Position numbers and translations under genes: made by a program. This document shows positions 1 through 9,200 of a stretch of 64,000 bases of DNA, piece by piece. The first letter of the stretch is position 1, and every line of letters starts with the position of its first letter. The notes beneath the pieces were generated by a model. That model saw nothing but the letters and a program-made list of their open reading frames with translations, made no database searches and had not been told where the DNA came from. Origin of the DNA: an uncultured Collinsella sp. (lineage in GTDB: Bacteria; Actinomycetota; Coriobacteriia; Coriobacteriales; Coriobacteriaceae); NCBI GenBank assembly GCA_958412345.1, contig CATYSO010000009.1, positions 31,402 to 95,401 of the forward strand, read 5' to 3'.

Positions 1-15
1 TCATTAGCACAAAAT

Positions 16-73
16 AGCCCCTGTGCCTGCGTAAACTTTCCCATCCTTTGTGTGGAATCGCAGGTCAGGGGCT
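16..73. repeat. Imperfect inverted repeat at the window edge
   Basis: Arms at 16-31 and 59-73 read AGCCCCTG..CCTGCG against CGCAGG..CAGGGGCT, with 27 bases between them and no T-run. It could be a weak terminator of a gene outside the window or a leader structure; the missing left context prevents a decision. Confidence 0.4.
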
Positions 74-156
74 TAACTTTGGGCGCAGTATATTGCACTT
101 TTTGCGGGTATCGTCTAACCTATGGAGCCGCGATTGGGCATTTTGTACGTTCTACG

Positions 157-165
157 TGCTAAAAT
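157..165 (+). promoter_or_regulatory. Extended -10 promoter of mihF
   Basis: TGC followed by TAAAAT (160-165) gives an extended -10 about 45 bases before the mihF start. No good -35 sits 16-18 bases upstream. A second weak candidate is TTGCAC (93-98) with TAACCT (116-121), spacer 17. Confidence 0.45.
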
Positions 166-209
166 GCCAATTATTGAATCAGATATAACCCAACTATTTG
201 GAGGTACGA

Positions 210-518
210 ATGGCACTCCCTCAGCTTACCGACGAGCAGCGCAAGCAGGCTCTTGAGAAGGCTGCTGCCGCACGTCACGCCCGCGCTGAGCTTCGCGAGC
301 AGATCAAGAAGGGCGAGAAGTCCCTCGAGTCCGTGCTCAACTCCGATGACCCCATCGCTTCCCGCATGAAGGTTTCCACCCTCATCGAGTCTCTCCCCGG
401 TTATGGCAAGGCCAAGGCCGCCAAGATCATGGAGGAGCTCGGTATCTCCGCTACTCGTCGCGTCCAGGGCCTCGGCGTCCGTCAGCGCGAGCAGCTCCTC
501 GAGCAGCTGACCAAATAA
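210..518 (+). CDS. mihF: Integration host factor, actinobacterial type (mIHF)
   Basis: This 102-residue protein is a nucleoid-associated DNA-binding and bending protein of the actinobacterial mIHF family, unrelated to the alpha/beta IHF of proteobacteria. A long charged N-terminal helix is followed near residues 60-80 by the typical SLPGYGKAKAAKIMEELGI motif. GGAGG at 200-204 places the start at ATG 210; an upstream in-frame TTG at 198 lies before this RBS and is unlikely. The stop codon is directly followed by the GTG of gmk, so translation is probably coupled. The mihF-gmk-rpoZ order is a known actinobacterial arrangement. Confidence 0.93.
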   Translation: MALPQLTDEQRKQALEKAAAARHARAELREQIKKGEKSLESVLNSDDPIASRMKVSTLIESLPGYGKAKAAKIMEELGISATRRVQGLGVRQREQLLEQLTK

Positions 519-1088
519 GTGAGCGCTCAGGATTCCAAGCTCTTTGTGATTTCTGGACCGTCAGGCGCAGGCAAGGGTACGCTCGTCACTCGTGTGCGCG
601 AGCGCCGCTCGAACCTGGGTCTGACGGTTTCGGCTACCACGCGAGCACCACGCAAAGGTGAGGTCGACGGTGTCAACTACTTTTTTCTGACTCGCGAGGA
701 GTTCGACCGCCGCGTGGCAAACGGTGAGTTTGTTGAGTGGGCCGAGGTCCACGGTAACTGCTACGGCACGTTGGTGAGCGAGGTCACATCCAAGCTCGCC
801 TCGGGCTCGTCTCTGATTTTGGAGATCGATGTCCAGGGCGCCCTGCAGGTGAAGGAGCGTTTCCCCGAGGCCGTGCTGATCTTTATCAAGCCGCCTTCGC
901 TTGAGGTGCTTCGCGAGCGTCTAGTCGGTCGCGGTACCGAGACGCCCGAGACGATTGAGCTGCGTATGGCAAACGCCGCCGATGAGCTTGCCCTTGCCGA
1001 CCGCTACGACGACGTCGTGGTGAATGACGATCTCGACCGCGCGACCGATGAGCTCGTTCGCGTTCTCGATATGCATGAAAGGATCTGA
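519..1088 (+). CDS. gmk: Guanylate kinase
   Basis: Phosphorylates GMP to GDP with ATP in the cytosol. The P-loop GPSGAGKGT is at residues 13-21, and the GMP-binding segment follows (TTRAPRKGEVDGVNYFF, about residues 40-56). At 189 residues it has the usual family length. It starts with GTG immediately after the mihF stop, with no intergenic base, and rpoZ follows after 5 bases, so the three genes form one transcription unit. Confidence 0.95.
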   Translation: MSAQDSKLFVISGPSGAGKGTLVTRVRERRSNLGLTVSATTRAPRKGEVDGVNYFFLTREEFDRRVANGEFVEWAEVHGNCYGTLVSEVTSKLASGSSLILEIDVQGALQVKERFPEAVLIFIKPPSLEVLRERLVGRGTETPETIELRMANAADELALADRYDDVVVNDDLDRATDELVRVLDMHERI

Positions 1089-1093
1089 GGTCC

Positions 1094-1375
1094 GTGTCCG
1101 TTGTAAAGCCTTGCATTGACGATCTTCTGGAGAAGACCGATCACAACCGCTTCCTGCTCGCTTCGCTTGCCTCCAAGCGCGCCTGCGACATCAATAGCAT
1201 GCTGCGTGGCCAGCACAACCGCGTGCTTGCCGTCCAAGATGTCGATGACATCACCATCGGGCTTTCCGGTGCCGATACCATCTCGATGGCTATGGACGAG
1301 ATTGTCGACGGCGACATCTCTTACGACGAGGCCCGTTACGAGAAGGCGCTCGGCCACAAGGTTGCTGAAGCCTAA
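1094..1375 (+). CDS. rpoZ: RNA polymerase omega subunit
   Basis: This 93-residue protein matches the omega subunit, which helps fold and hold the beta-prime subunit of RNA polymerase. The conserved LASKRACDINSML segment is near residues 24-36, preceded by the short IDDLLEKTDHNRF helix. It begins with GTG 5 bases after gmk, and its stop is directly followed by the thiI ATG. Confidence 0.9.
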   Translation: MSVVKPCIDDLLEKTDHNRFLLASLASKRACDINSMLRGQHNRVLAVQDVDDITIGLSGADTISMAMDEIVDGDISYDEARYEKALGHKVAEA

Positions 1376-2620
1376 ATGGCGGCTCGCGTCTGCCTGGTCC
1401 ACTATCACGAGGTTGGGCTGAAGGGCAAGAACCGCGCACATTTTGAGCATATCCTCATGGATAACATCAAGGCGGCCTTGGCCGCCTTTTCCGTGAATGC
1501 CGTGTCTCGAATTTCCGGTTATATCCTCGTGACCTTTAACGAGCATCAGGCCGACGAGGCGGCGCGTGTCATTCGCACCGTTCCCGGCGTTGCCCGTGTG
1601 TCTTTGGCGTATCACACCAATCGCGACCCGCAGGAGTACTGCGCCGCCGCCGTGAAGGCGCTGCGCGAGTTTGGTTCCTTCGATTCGTTTAAGGTGCACG
1701 CCAAGCGCTCCAATACTGACTATGAGCTCACCTCGATCGATATCAATCGTCAGGTGGGCGAGGTGCTGTGTGAGGCCTTTCCCGATAAAAAGGTTCAAAT
1801 GCACGACCCCGATGCGATGGTGCACGTACTGGTGGTCCAGGGTAGCGTTTACGTGTACGCGCGCTCCGAGCGCGGCGTGGGCGGTCTGCCGGTGGGTTCT
1901 GCCGGCAAGGTCGTGACGCTGCTGTCGTCGGGTATCGATTCTCCGGTGGCGACCTGGATGCTCGCGCGTCGCGGTGCGGTGTGCGTGCCGGTACATTTCT
2001 CCGGTCGTCCGCAGACGCCCGATACGAGCGAGTATTTGGTGCAGGACATCATCCTTGCGCTTGAGCCGGGTGTCCAGATCGGCCGCCTGTACGTGGTACC
2101 GTTTGGCGACTGCCAGCGTGAGATTTCGGTCACCTGTCCCAGCAACCTGCGCGTGATCATGTATCGCCGCATTATGTATTCGGTTGCCGAACGCATTGCA
2201 CACATCGAGGGTGCCAAGGCCATCGTTACGGGCGAATCGCTTGGACAGGTTGCCTCCCAAACGCTTGAAAACATCATGGCCGTCAACGAGGCCGTGAAGA
2301 TCCCCGTGTTCCGTCCTCTCATCGGTTCGGACAAGCAGGAGATCATCGCGCGCGCCGAGGAGATCGGTACGTTCGATATCTCGACTGAGGCCGCTCCCGA
2401 CTGCTGCACGCTGTTTATGCCGCGCCGTCCCGAGACACACGCTAAACTCGATGCCGTGCATGAGGCGTGGGAACTGTTTGATCACGAGGAGATGATTGAG
2501 CGCCTGCTCAAGCAGACCGAGTACATCGACTTCGAGAGCAACACATATAAGGCCCCTAAGACCTTAAAACGCAAACATTCGGAGCTTGCTCCGCGTGAGA
2601 TTTACCAAGATCACGAGTAA
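1376..2620 (+). CDS. thiI: tRNA 4-thiouridine synthase ThiI (no rhodanese domain)
   Basis: Adenylates U8 of tRNA for sulfur transfer giving 4-thiouridine, and may also serve thiamine thiazole synthesis. The 414 residues contain a ferredoxin-like/THUMP N-terminal half (to about 170), a PP-loop ATPase motif SSGIDSP near 184-190, and a conserved DCC-LF segment near 342. The C-terminal rhodanese domain of the E. coli enzyme is absent, as in many Gram-positives, so sulfur probably comes from a dedicated cysteine desulfurase. It directly follows rpoZ and ends at a strong terminator. Confidence 0.93.
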   Translation: MAARVCLVHYHEVGLKGKNRAHFEHILMDNIKAALAAFSVNAVSRISGYILVTFNEHQADEAARVIRTVPGVARVSLAYHTNRDPQEYCAAAVKALREFGSFDSFKVHAKRSNTDYELTSIDINRQVGEVLCEAFPDKKVQMHDPDAMVHVLVVQGSVYVYARSERGVGGLPVGSAGKVVTLLSSGIDSPVATWMLARRGAVCVPVHFSGRPQTPDTSEYLVQDIILALEPGVQIGRLYVVPFGDCQREISVTCPSNLRVIMYRRIMYSVAERIAHIEGAKAIVTGESLGQVASQTLENIMAVNEAVKIPVFRPLIGSDKQEIIARAEEIGTFDISTEAAPDCCTLFMPRRPETHAKLDAVHEAWELFDHEEMIERLLKQTEYIDFESNTYKAPKTLKRKHSELAPREIYQDHE

Positions 2621-2631
2621 ATTTGTGCATA

Positions 2632-2663
2632 GACCGACGATGCGCCTGCATCGTCGGTCTTTT
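2632..2663 (+). terminator. Intrinsic terminator after thiI
   Basis: A perfect 12-bp stem (2632-2643 with 2648-2659) and a GCCT loop are followed by TTTT. It ends the mihF-gmk-rpoZ-thiI unit. Confidence 0.92.
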
Positions 2664-2737
2664 GCTATCTGGGCATTTTGCGACTAAGTGTTCATTTGCT
2701 GACGCGTGCTTGAATAAATGGACAGATTTGTGCAAGG

Positions 2738-2778
2738 TTTTGGTCAGCTTTTGGTTTGACCGCAAAAACCGGTTTTGG
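2738..2778 (+). promoter_or_regulatory. TTTTGGT motifs one helical turn apart upstream of comEA
   Basis: TTTTGGT starts at 2738 and again at 2749, exactly 11 bases apart; a further TTTTGG lies at 2773. Between them is the palindrome AAAACCGGTTTT (2765-2776). No convincing -10 is seen downstream. The same word with the same 11-base phasing occurs upstream of recA, so a shared activator site is inferred. Confidence 0.5.
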
Positions 2779-2833
2779 GGCGTGGCCGTTGCGGAGCTCC
2801 TTTCCTGACACGATGGTGTTGGGAGGTTTTGCT

Positions 2834-3547
2834 ATGGCGCAGCGCGAACAACACGAACGAGTCAAAAAGATGGACCGCTGGGCGGGCAAACTGCTCGGTC
2901 ATAAGGCAGTGGTGGTGGCGATACTGGTCGTCATTGCGATGGCGAGTGGACTGGCGATGGCGAACCTAGGCGGCAGTGCCGGCGGCGTGTCGTTTGAGCG
3001 CACTGATGGTTCGGGCTCGTTAGTGGAGCCGGTATCCGGAGATGCTTCGAGCGGAAAGACATCCGAAGGCTCTTCGCCTAAGGCGTCTGCCGCGGTAGAG
3101 GTCTATGTCGATGTTGACGGCGCCGTTGTGTCGCCCGGTGTATATCGTCTCAAGGACGGCGCGCGGGTGGCTCAGGCGATTGATGCCGCCGGCGGGCTGG
3201 CGCCCGAGGCAGACGTTACGGGACTCAATCGGGCATCTAAGGTCGTCGATGGACAGAAGATTCACGTTCCAACGGTAGGGGAGCAGCAGGCGTCCATTGC
3301 GGAAGCCGGTGTTGATGGTGGGGCTTCCGCATCGTCGGGCGTTAGTGGCGCAACAGGTCTAGTAAACATCAATACGGCAAGCGCAGAAGAGCTGCAGACG
3401 CTTTCGGGCATCGGCCCCTCCATGGCCCAGTCGATTATTGATGAGCGGACAAAGAACGGTGCTTTTGCCTCGGTTGACGATCTGATGCGTGTGTCGGGAA
3501 TCGGCGAGAAGAAGCTTGCCAAAATCAAAGATTGCATCTGCGTATGA
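2834..3547 (+). CDS. comEA: Competence protein ComEA, DNA receptor
   Basis: Membrane-anchored double-stranded DNA receptor for natural transformation. The 237 residues have a short cytoplasmic N-terminus, one membrane segment (about 25-45), a low-complexity Ser/Gly linker, an SLBB domain (about 95-145) and a C-terminal tandem helix-hairpin-helix domain (about 178-237, INTASAEELQTLSGIG). ATG 2834 was chosen because GGGAGG (2821-2826) lies 7 bases before it; an earlier in-frame start near 2756 lacks an RBS. Its TGA overlaps the comEC ATG (ATGA), indicating coupled translation. Confidence 0.92.
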   Translation: MAQREQHERVKKMDRWAGKLLGHKAVVVAILVVIAMASGLAMANLGGSAGGVSFERTDGSGSLVEPVSGDASSGKTSEGSSPKASAAVEVYVDVDGAVVSPGVYRLKDGARVAQAIDAAGGLAPEADVTGLNRASKVVDGQKIHVPTVGEQQASIAEAGVDGGASASSGVSGATGLVNINTASAEELQTLSGIGPSMAQSIIDERTKNGAFASVDDLMRVSGIGEKKLAKIKDCICV

Positions 3548-5847
3548 ATGCGACCGAGCGCGAGCATGTGATGCCTCCGCGGCCCCTGATTCCGTGGACG
3601 ATGGCCCTGTGTGCCGGCATGTGCATGAGCTGCGTCTTGGTGCTCAACATGGCCGCTGATGCGCTGCTGAGGGAGCGGGCGCCGGCGTTCGGGCCGCTAT
3701 GGGCCATTCCCGTTGCGGCGGCGGTATTCGTTGTACTGGCTCAATCTTGTGCGCGGCTTGCCCCTTTGAAGCGGTGGCTGTATGCCGCGTCCGTCGGCCT
3801 CGTAGCGAGTGCGGTCGTCTCGGCGTGGTGGTCCGTGGATGTGCTCAGTGCCGCGAAGACGCTCGACGGTCGAGCGGCAAGCAGTCTCGAGTTTGTCGTG
3901 CAGGGTGACCCATCCATAAACGACGACGTGTATTCCTATACCTGCGAGGCACGCGCGGACGGCAAGAACTTGGCAACGGTTCGCCTATCGTGTGATCGTG
4001 AGCTCATGGTCGGGGCGCACGTGCGTGTTATCGGTCGCGTTTCACGTTTTGAGAACGATGCATATGGACGATCGCGTGTGCTCCGAGGCGAGGTGCGCAA
4101 GGTTAAAGCCGTTCGGATTATATCGGTCGATGAGGGTTCTCCGGGGCCGCTGCTTCGGCTGCGAAATGGGCTGCTTGCATCCATCGCGCCTGCGACCGAC
4201 CCGGCGCGTGCGCTCATAGCCGGTGTCGTCTGCGGTCGTTCGGCCGAGCTACGCGCACAGCCGGCGGGCGACTGGTTTTCGGTGACGGGAACGGCGCATC
4301 TTATCGCCGTCTCGGGCAGCCATTTGGCTATCGTGGGGTTTGTAATCGAGGGTGTATTGCAGAAGATTCGGTGCTCACGTGGTCTTCAGCGGATGATATT
4401 GGCGATAACGCTTGTGGGCTACGCTGCCTTTACGGGCGCGTCTCCCTCGGCCGTGCGCGCGTGCTGCATGGTGTTCGTGACGCTTGTCGTAAACGGCGCG
4501 GGGCGTCGTCGGCACGGCCTTTCGGCACTCTTCGTAACCATGTCCATCTTTGTGCTACTGCGGCCGACGGTGCTGTTCGAGATGGGCTTTCAGCTTTCAT
4601 GTGCCAGCGTCTTAGCCATTCTGTGCTTTTGCTCTTATGCGACCTACGCTTTGGGTGAGCTGGGCTTGCCATCGGGCGTTGCCGGCATGCTTTCCGTCAC
4701 GCTGTGCTCGCAACTGGCGACACTTCCCATTACCGTTCCCGCCTTCGGTACGTTCTCGCTCATTGCTCCGCTGGCAAATGCGGTCATCGGTCCGGTGGTG
4801 AGCGTACTGCTCGCTGTGTCGATCGTGTTGGCTCCCTTTTCGCTCGTGGGACCGTTGCGGACTTGGGCGCTCGTTGTGCCCATGATTGCCGCCCGTTGCG
4901 CGCTGTTCTTCGAGCAGCTGTTTGCCGCCGTGCCGGGTGCATCCGTGAATGTGCCGCCCGATAGCATGTGGATTTACTTAGTGCCGTGTTTGCTGGTGGT
5001 TCTGCTGGTCTGGTGGCCGCGTCCCCGTGCACGTCCTATGGCGGTGGGGCTTGTATGCCTGGTGCTTTTGGCTGCGATTCCGTACGTCTACTGGGATCGA
5101 TTTGCTCCGCCTTCGGTGACGGTGCTCGATGTGGGCCAGGCCGATGCGATTCTTATCCGCCAGGGCGGCGCAGTTGCGCTCGTCGACTGCGGACTCGACG
5201 AGCGCGTGGTGGCGGCGTTGGTTCGCAATAACGTGCACCATATCGACGCCGTCTTTGTGACGCATTGGGATGAGGACCACTGGGGTGGTCTGCCTGCCGT
5301 GCTCGACCAGTTTTCGGTCGGAACGATTGCCGTGGCGGCGGATGCGCTGGAGGATGCTCCTGCCGAGGTATTGAACCGACCTGGCGTGGAGTATCGGCAG
5401 GTGCGCCGTGGGGATACGGTCGACATCGGCTCATTTTGCGCCCGCGTGATGTGGCCATTCGAGTCCGTGGATGGCGAGGGAAATGAGGACTCGCTTGTCC
5501 TGCTGCTCTCTTATGTTCAGGAAGGCAAGGGCCTGCGCATGCTCCTCACCGGTGATGCCGAACTCGATCAAGAACGGGAATTCGTGCAGGAGGTGGGGGA
5601 TATCGATGTCCTTAAACTTGGGCATCACGGCTCCAAGGTTTCAGTCGATGGAGAGTTGCTGGGCGTCCTGAAGCCCGAGCTTTCCCTCGCGAGCGCGGGC
5701 GAGGGGAATCGATACGGCCATCCGTCCGATGCCTGCATCGATGCCGTTAAGGAAGCGGGTGGTGTGTTCGCGTGTACCATCGAACACGGCGACATTACCG
5801 TCACACCGACTGCGAATGGCTTTGCGATGCGATGCCAGCGACCGTGA
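3544..5847 (+). CDS. comEC: Competence protein ComEC/Rec2, DNA uptake channel
   Basis: Polytopic membrane protein that brings single-stranded DNA into the cell during transformation. The 767 residues show N-terminal membrane helices with an OB-like segment, the central Competence domain with many helices (about 220-500), and a C-terminal metallo-beta-lactamase-like domain (about 525-765) with the metal motif THWDEDHWGG and a later LGHHGSK. The retained metal ligands suggest a working nuclease domain. The start ATG overlaps the comEA stop. Together with comEA, recA and recX it suggests competence, although pilus genes lie outside this window. Confidence 0.92.
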   Translation: MNATEREHVMPPRPLIPWTMALCAGMCMSCVLVLNMAADALLRERAPAFGPLWAIPVAAAVFVVLAQSCARLAPLKRWLYAASVGLVASAVVSAWWSVDVLSAAKTLDGRAASSLEFVVQGDPSINDDVYSYTCEARADGKNLATVRLSCDRELMVGAHVRVIGRVSRFENDAYGRSRVLRGEVRKVKAVRIISVDEGSPGPLLRLRNGLLASIAPATDPARALIAGVVCGRSAELRAQPAGDWFSVTGTAHLIAVSGSHLAIVGFVIEGVLQKIRCSRGLQRMILAITLVGYAAFTGASPSAVRACCMVFVTLVVNGAGRRRHGLSALFVTMSIFVLLRPTVLFEMGFQLSCASVLAILCFCSYATYALGELGLPSGVAGMLSVTLCSQLATLPITVPAFGTFSLIAPLANAVIGPVVSVLLAVSIVLAPFSLVGPLRTWALVVPMIAARCALFFEQLFAAVPGASVNVPPDSMWIYLVPCLLVVLLVWWPRPRARPMAVGLVCLVLLAAIPYVYWDRFAPPSVTVLDVGQADAILIRQGGAVALVDCGLDERVVAALVRNNVHHIDAVFVTHWDEDHWGGLPAVLDQFSVGTIAVAADALEDAPAEVLNRPGVEYRQVRRGDTVDIGSFCARVMWPFESVDGEGNEDSLVLLLSYVQEGKGLRMLLTGDAELDQEREFVQEVGDIDVLKLGHHGSKVSVDGELLGVLKPELSLASAGEGNRYGHPSDACIDAVKEAGGVFACTIEHGDITVTPTANGFAMRCQRP

Positions 5848-5855
5848 CGACGTCG

Positions 5856-5885
5856 TTGGCGTGTGGTGGGCCCCTGGGCTAGAAT
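5856..5885 (+). promoter_or_regulatory. Promoter of holA
   Basis: TTGGCG (5856-5861) is 18 bases before TAGAAT (5880-5885), preceded by GGGC. It lies just after the comEC stop and gives a short leader before the holA start at 5926. Confidence 0.5.
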
Positions 5886-5925
5886 GGCACGGAACGAATA
5901 CGAAGGCCTGCGGGAGGGGAGCGCA

Positions 5926-6888
5926 ATGTCCGAAACCGGTTTGCTGCCGGCATATCTGATCGTCGGTACCGACGGAGTTAAGCGCGACCACGCCGTCTCG
6001 CGTATGAAAGCGCGTCTGGAAAAGTCGGGTATGGTCGAGTTCAACCTCGACGAGCGAGACATGACCAAGGACCCCGATATCAAGTCCATTATCGGATCGC
6101 TTAACACCTTTCCGATGGGCAGCGAGTTTCGTCTGGTAATCCTCGATGGCTGCTCAAAGCTCGCCAAGGCGGTCTCGGAGCCGCTCGTTGGGTATCTGGC
6201 GAGTCCCAGCCCAACAACGGTCTGCCTCATCATCGCCGACTCACTTGCCAAGAATACGCGCCTGTATAAGGCAATCGCCAAGATCGACAAGAAGGCTATC
6301 GTCGATTGCTCGGGTACCAAGCGCTGGGAACTGCCGCGCCGTGTTCAGCAGATGGCGACGCAGCGCGGTAAGTCGATTTCGACGGCGGCCGCCGAGGAGC
6401 TCGTCTCGCGTTCGGGCGAAAACACGCGCATGCTCGATAACGACTTGGCTAAGCTTGCCCAGATGGTCGAGGCGCCCCAGATTGAACTTGCCGATGTTGA
6501 GCGCTGGATTGTACGTACGGCCGAGGTCCAACCCTGGGACTTCCTCAACGCCGTCTCGGCTCGCGATATGCGGCGTTCGCTCGAGCTCTTTAAGCTCCTG
6601 CCCTCCAAGAGCTACGTGTGGACTTACACATTGCTGTGCGGTCGCATCCGTGAGCTGATCGTCGCCAAGGCGCTTGATGCGCGCGGACAGGGTCGCGAGC
6701 TGGCCGCAACGCTCAAGCTCCAGTCCTGGCAGGTCAAGAATCACCTTACCTGGGCGCGTCGTTTTTCGATGACCGAGCTCGTCGCAGCGCTCGAGGGTGC
6801 CGTTGATGTGGAGCTCGCGCTCAAGGGTTCGGCAGATTCTGAGACGGCGCTTTTGCTCTGGATTACGTACATCTTGAGAAAATCGTGA
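5926..6888 (+). CDS. holA: DNA polymerase III delta subunit
   Basis: The clamp-loader delta subunit opens the beta sliding clamp. The 320 residues follow the family layout: an N-terminal AAA+-like domain without a functional P-loop (IVGTDGVKRDHAV near 14), a middle lid, and a C-terminal collar domain. ATG 5926 is preferred because GGGAGGGGA lies directly upstream (5912-5920); in-frame alternatives at 5863 and 5884 fall on the inferred promoter. The position after comEC and before rpsT is the common comEC-holA-rpsT order of Gram-positive bacteria. Confidence 0.9.
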   Translation: MSETGLLPAYLIVGTDGVKRDHAVSRMKARLEKSGMVEFNLDERDMTKDPDIKSIIGSLNTFPMGSEFRLVILDGCSKLAKAVSEPLVGYLASPSPTTVCLIIADSLAKNTRLYKAIAKIDKKAIVDCSGTKRWELPRRVQQMATQRGKSISTAAAEELVSRSGENTRMLDNDLAKLAQMVEAPQIELADVERWIVRTAEVQPWDFLNAVSARDMRRSLELFKLLPSKSYVWTYTLLCGRIRELIVAKALDARGQGRELAATLKLQSWQVKNHLTWARRFSMTELVAALEGAVDVELALKGSADSETALLLWITYILRKS

Positions 6889-6937
6889 TGATACCTGCCT
6901 ATTTGACAAATTCGTTCTATCCCTTTGAGGGGGAGCG

Positions 6938-6946
6938 TGCTATAGT
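6938..6946 (+). promoter_or_regulatory. Extended -10 promoter of rpsT
   Basis: TGC-TATAGT (6938-6946) is a good extended -10. A perfect TTGACA at 6903-6908 is 32 bases upstream, too far to pair with it, so the -35 is uncertain. The leader to the GTG start is about 70 bases. Confidence 0.5.
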
Positions 6947-7021
6947 AGGCGCTTGCATGACCTCACCGTGTCTCAGAGGTGTCATACATTTTTTGCAAGG
7001 AACTCGAAAGGAACTCCAGAA

Positions 7022-7288
7022 GTGGCAAACATCAAGTCTCAGAAGAAGCGTATCCGCACCAATGAGGCAGCTCGCATGCGTAACAAGGCTGTCAAGTCCG
7101 AGCTCAAGACGCTGACCAAGCACGTCCAGTCCGCCGTCGCCGAGGGCGACGCCGAGAAGGCCCTGGCTGCCCTCAAGACCGTCACCAAGCGTCTCGACAT
7201 GGCTGCCGCCAAGCATGTTATCCACAAGAACCAGGCTTCCAACCGCAAGTCCGGTCTTGCCAAGCTCGTGAACAGCATCAACGCCTAA
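7022..7288 (+). CDS. rpsT: 30S ribosomal protein S20
   Basis: Small, very basic 88-residue protein starting [15 protein letters not shown], typical of S20, which binds the 5' domain of 16S rRNA. The start is GTG 7022, preceded by AAGGAACTCC. An upstream in-frame codon at 6953 would add 23 residues that do not fit the family. It is monocistronic, between its own promoter and a strong terminator. Confidence 0.95.
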   Translation: MANIKSQKKRIRTNEAARMRNKAVKSELKTLTKHVQSAVAEGDAEKALAALKTVTKRLDMAAAKHVIHKNQASNRKSGLAKLVNSINA

Positions 7289-7322
7289 GTTGTAAATTTC
7301 ACACCACACAGATTACGCGCAT

Positions 7323-7359
7323 AAATGGAGCCTGTTTTATGGAACAGGCTCCATTTTTT
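7323..7359 (+). terminator. Intrinsic terminator after rpsT
   Basis: A perfect 14-bp stem (7323-7336 with 7343-7356) with a 6-base loop ends in a T-run at 7354-7359. Confidence 0.95.
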
Positions 7360-7371
7360 GTACCGCTCGGG

Positions 7372-7377
7372 TAAGAT
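7372..7377 (+). promoter_or_regulatory. -10 element of lepA, spaced for a leaderless transcript
   Basis: GGG-TAAGAT ends 7 bases before the lepA ATG at 7385. There is no Shine-Dalgarno sequence in between, and the rpsT terminator lies just upstream. This spacing predicts transcription starting at or beside the A of the ATG. Confidence 0.5.
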
Positions 7378-7384
7378 AGTCCGC

Positions 7385-9196
7385 ATGAATACTTCAATTG
7401 ACATTTCCCACATCCGCAACTTCTCGATTGTTGCGCACATCGACCATGGCAAGTCCACGATTAGTGACCGCATCCTCGAGCTCACCCATACCGTCGACGA
7501 GCGCGACATGGAGTCGCAGCTGCTCGACACCATGGATATCGAGCGCGAGCGCGGCATTACGATCAAGTCCAATGCCGTTCGCGTGTCCTATGACGCCGAC
7601 GATGGCGAGACGTATCAGTTCAATCTGATCGATACGCCGGGCCACGTGGACTTTACCTATGAGGTCTCGCGCTCGCTGGCAGCCTGTGAGGGCGCGGTGC
7701 TCGTTGTCGACGCCACGCAGGGCGTCGAGGCGCAGACCGTCTCCAACGCGACGCTCGCCATGAACGCCAATCTGGACATTGTGCCGGCCATCAACAAGAT
7801 CGACCTGCCCTCGGCCCATCCCGATGAGGTTAAGACCGAGATCGAGGATGACCTGGCGATTCCTGCCGATGATGCCGTGTGTGTCTCGGGCAAGACCGGC
7901 GAGGGCATCCATGATCTGCTGGAGTCCATTGTCTTTTTGATCTCTCCGCCCAAGGGCGATGCGAACGCGCCGCTCAAGGCACTCATCCTGGATTCGTACT
8001 TCGACGAGTATCGTGGTGTCGTCGCCACGGTGCGCATCTTTGACGGTTCCATCAAAAAGGGCGATACCCTGCTTATGATGCAGGCCAAGGGCGACTTTTT
8101 GGTCGACGGCGTGGGCGTCAAGCGTCCTGCCGAGACCCCGGTCGACGCGCTGACGGTCGGCGAGGTCGGATATGTGGTCACGGGTCTGAAGGACCCCGAG
8201 GCCGTTCGCGTGGGCGATACCCTTACGTGGGCGTCGAACCCCTGCCCCGAGCCGCTTCCCGGTTATCGCGAGGCCAAGCCCATGGTCTATACGGGCCTGT
8301 TCCCGATCGATAATAAGGACTACGAGAACCTGCGCGACGCGCTTGATAAGCTGCACGTCAACGACCCGTCGTTGGTGTGGGAGCCCGAGACGTCGGTGGC
8401 GCTCGGTTTCGGCTTCCGCGTGGGCTTCCTGGGCCTGCTGCACATGGAAGTCGTCAAGGAACGCCTGGAGCGCGAGTTCAACCTGGACCTCATTGCCACG
8501 AGTCCCTCGGTCGACTATCACGTCTACAAGACCGACGGCGAAATGATCGATGTCCGCAGCCCGCAGGATCTGCCCGAGGCCACGCGCATCGAGCGTATCG
8601 AAGAGCCCTACCTCAAGGCAAAGATCATCTGCCCGCCCGAGTATACGGGTGCCGTCATGCAGCTCGCCATCGAGCACCGTGGCGTCACGACCGATATGAT
8701 CCACCTGACGAGCAAATCGGTCGAGATGCGCTTTGATATGCCGCTCGCCGAGCTCATCTTGGACTTCTTCGATCAGCTTAAGAGCCGCACCAAGGGTTAC
8801 GCCTCGCTCGACTACGAGTTCAACGAGTATCGTCCCTCCGAGCTCGTCAAGCTCGACATCCTGCTTTCGGGCGACGAGGTGGACGCGCTGTCGTTTATCG
8901 TCCATAAGGACAAGGCATATGGCCTGGCCCGTGGCTTGTGCGACAAGCTCAAGGAGATCATCCCGCGTCAGCTGTTCGAGGTGCCCATCCAGGGTGCTAT
9001 CGGCAACAAGATCATCGCCCGTTCCACCGTCAAGGCGCGTCGTAAGGACGTTCTTGCCAAGTGCTACGGCGGCGATATCTCGCGTAAGCGCAAGCTGCTC
9101 GAGAAGCAGAAAGAGGGCAAGAAGCGCATGAAGGCCATCGGCTCGGTCGAGGTCCCGCAGGAGGCGTTTATGGCGATCCTCAAGGTGGACGAGTAG
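7385..9196 (+). CDS. lepA: Elongation factor 4, ribosome-associated GTPase
   Basis: Translation GTPase that acts on stalled or mistranslocated ribosomes. The 603 residues match the family. G1 is AHIDHGKST (17-25), then the DTPGH and NKID motifs, domains II and III, and the LepA-specific C-terminal domain ending with the basic segment [20 protein letters not shown]. The start is ATG 7385; an in-frame ATG at 7325 falls inside the rpsT terminator. dus follows after 4 bases. Confidence 0.95.
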   Translation: MNTSIDISHIRNFSIVAHIDHGKSTISDRILELTHTVDERDMESQLLDTMDIERERGITIKSNAVRVSYDADDGETYQFNLIDTPGHVDFTYEVSRSLAACEGAVLVVDATQGVEAQTVSNATLAMNANLDIVPAINKIDLPSAHPDEVKTEIEDDLAIPADDAVCVSGKTGEGIHDLLESIVFLISPPKGDANAPLKALILDSYFDEYRGVVATVRIFDGSIKKGDTLLMMQAKGDFLVDGVGVKRPAETPVDALTVGEVGYVVTGLKDPEAVRVGDTLTWASNPCPEPLPGYREAKPMVYTGLFPIDNKDYENLRDALDKLHVNDPSLVWEPETSVALGFGFRVGFLGLLHMEVVKERLEREFNLDLIATSPSVDYHVYKTDGEMIDVRSPQDLPEATRIERIEEPYLKAKIICPPEYTGAVMQLAIEHRGVTTDMIHLTSKSVEMRFDMPLAELILDFFDQLKSRTKGYASLDYEFNEYRPSELVKLDILLSGDEVDALSFIVHKDKAYGLARGLCDKLKEIIPRQLFEVPIQGAIGNKIIARSTVKARRKDVLAKCYGGDISRKRKLLEKQKEGKKRMKAIGSVEVPQEAFMAILKVDE

Positions 9197-9200
9197 GTCC

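Noticed and set aside
6903..6946. TTGACA (6903) and TATAGT (6941) as one promoter
   Set aside because: The 32-base gap is far outside the 15-20 range; only the extended -10 was kept.
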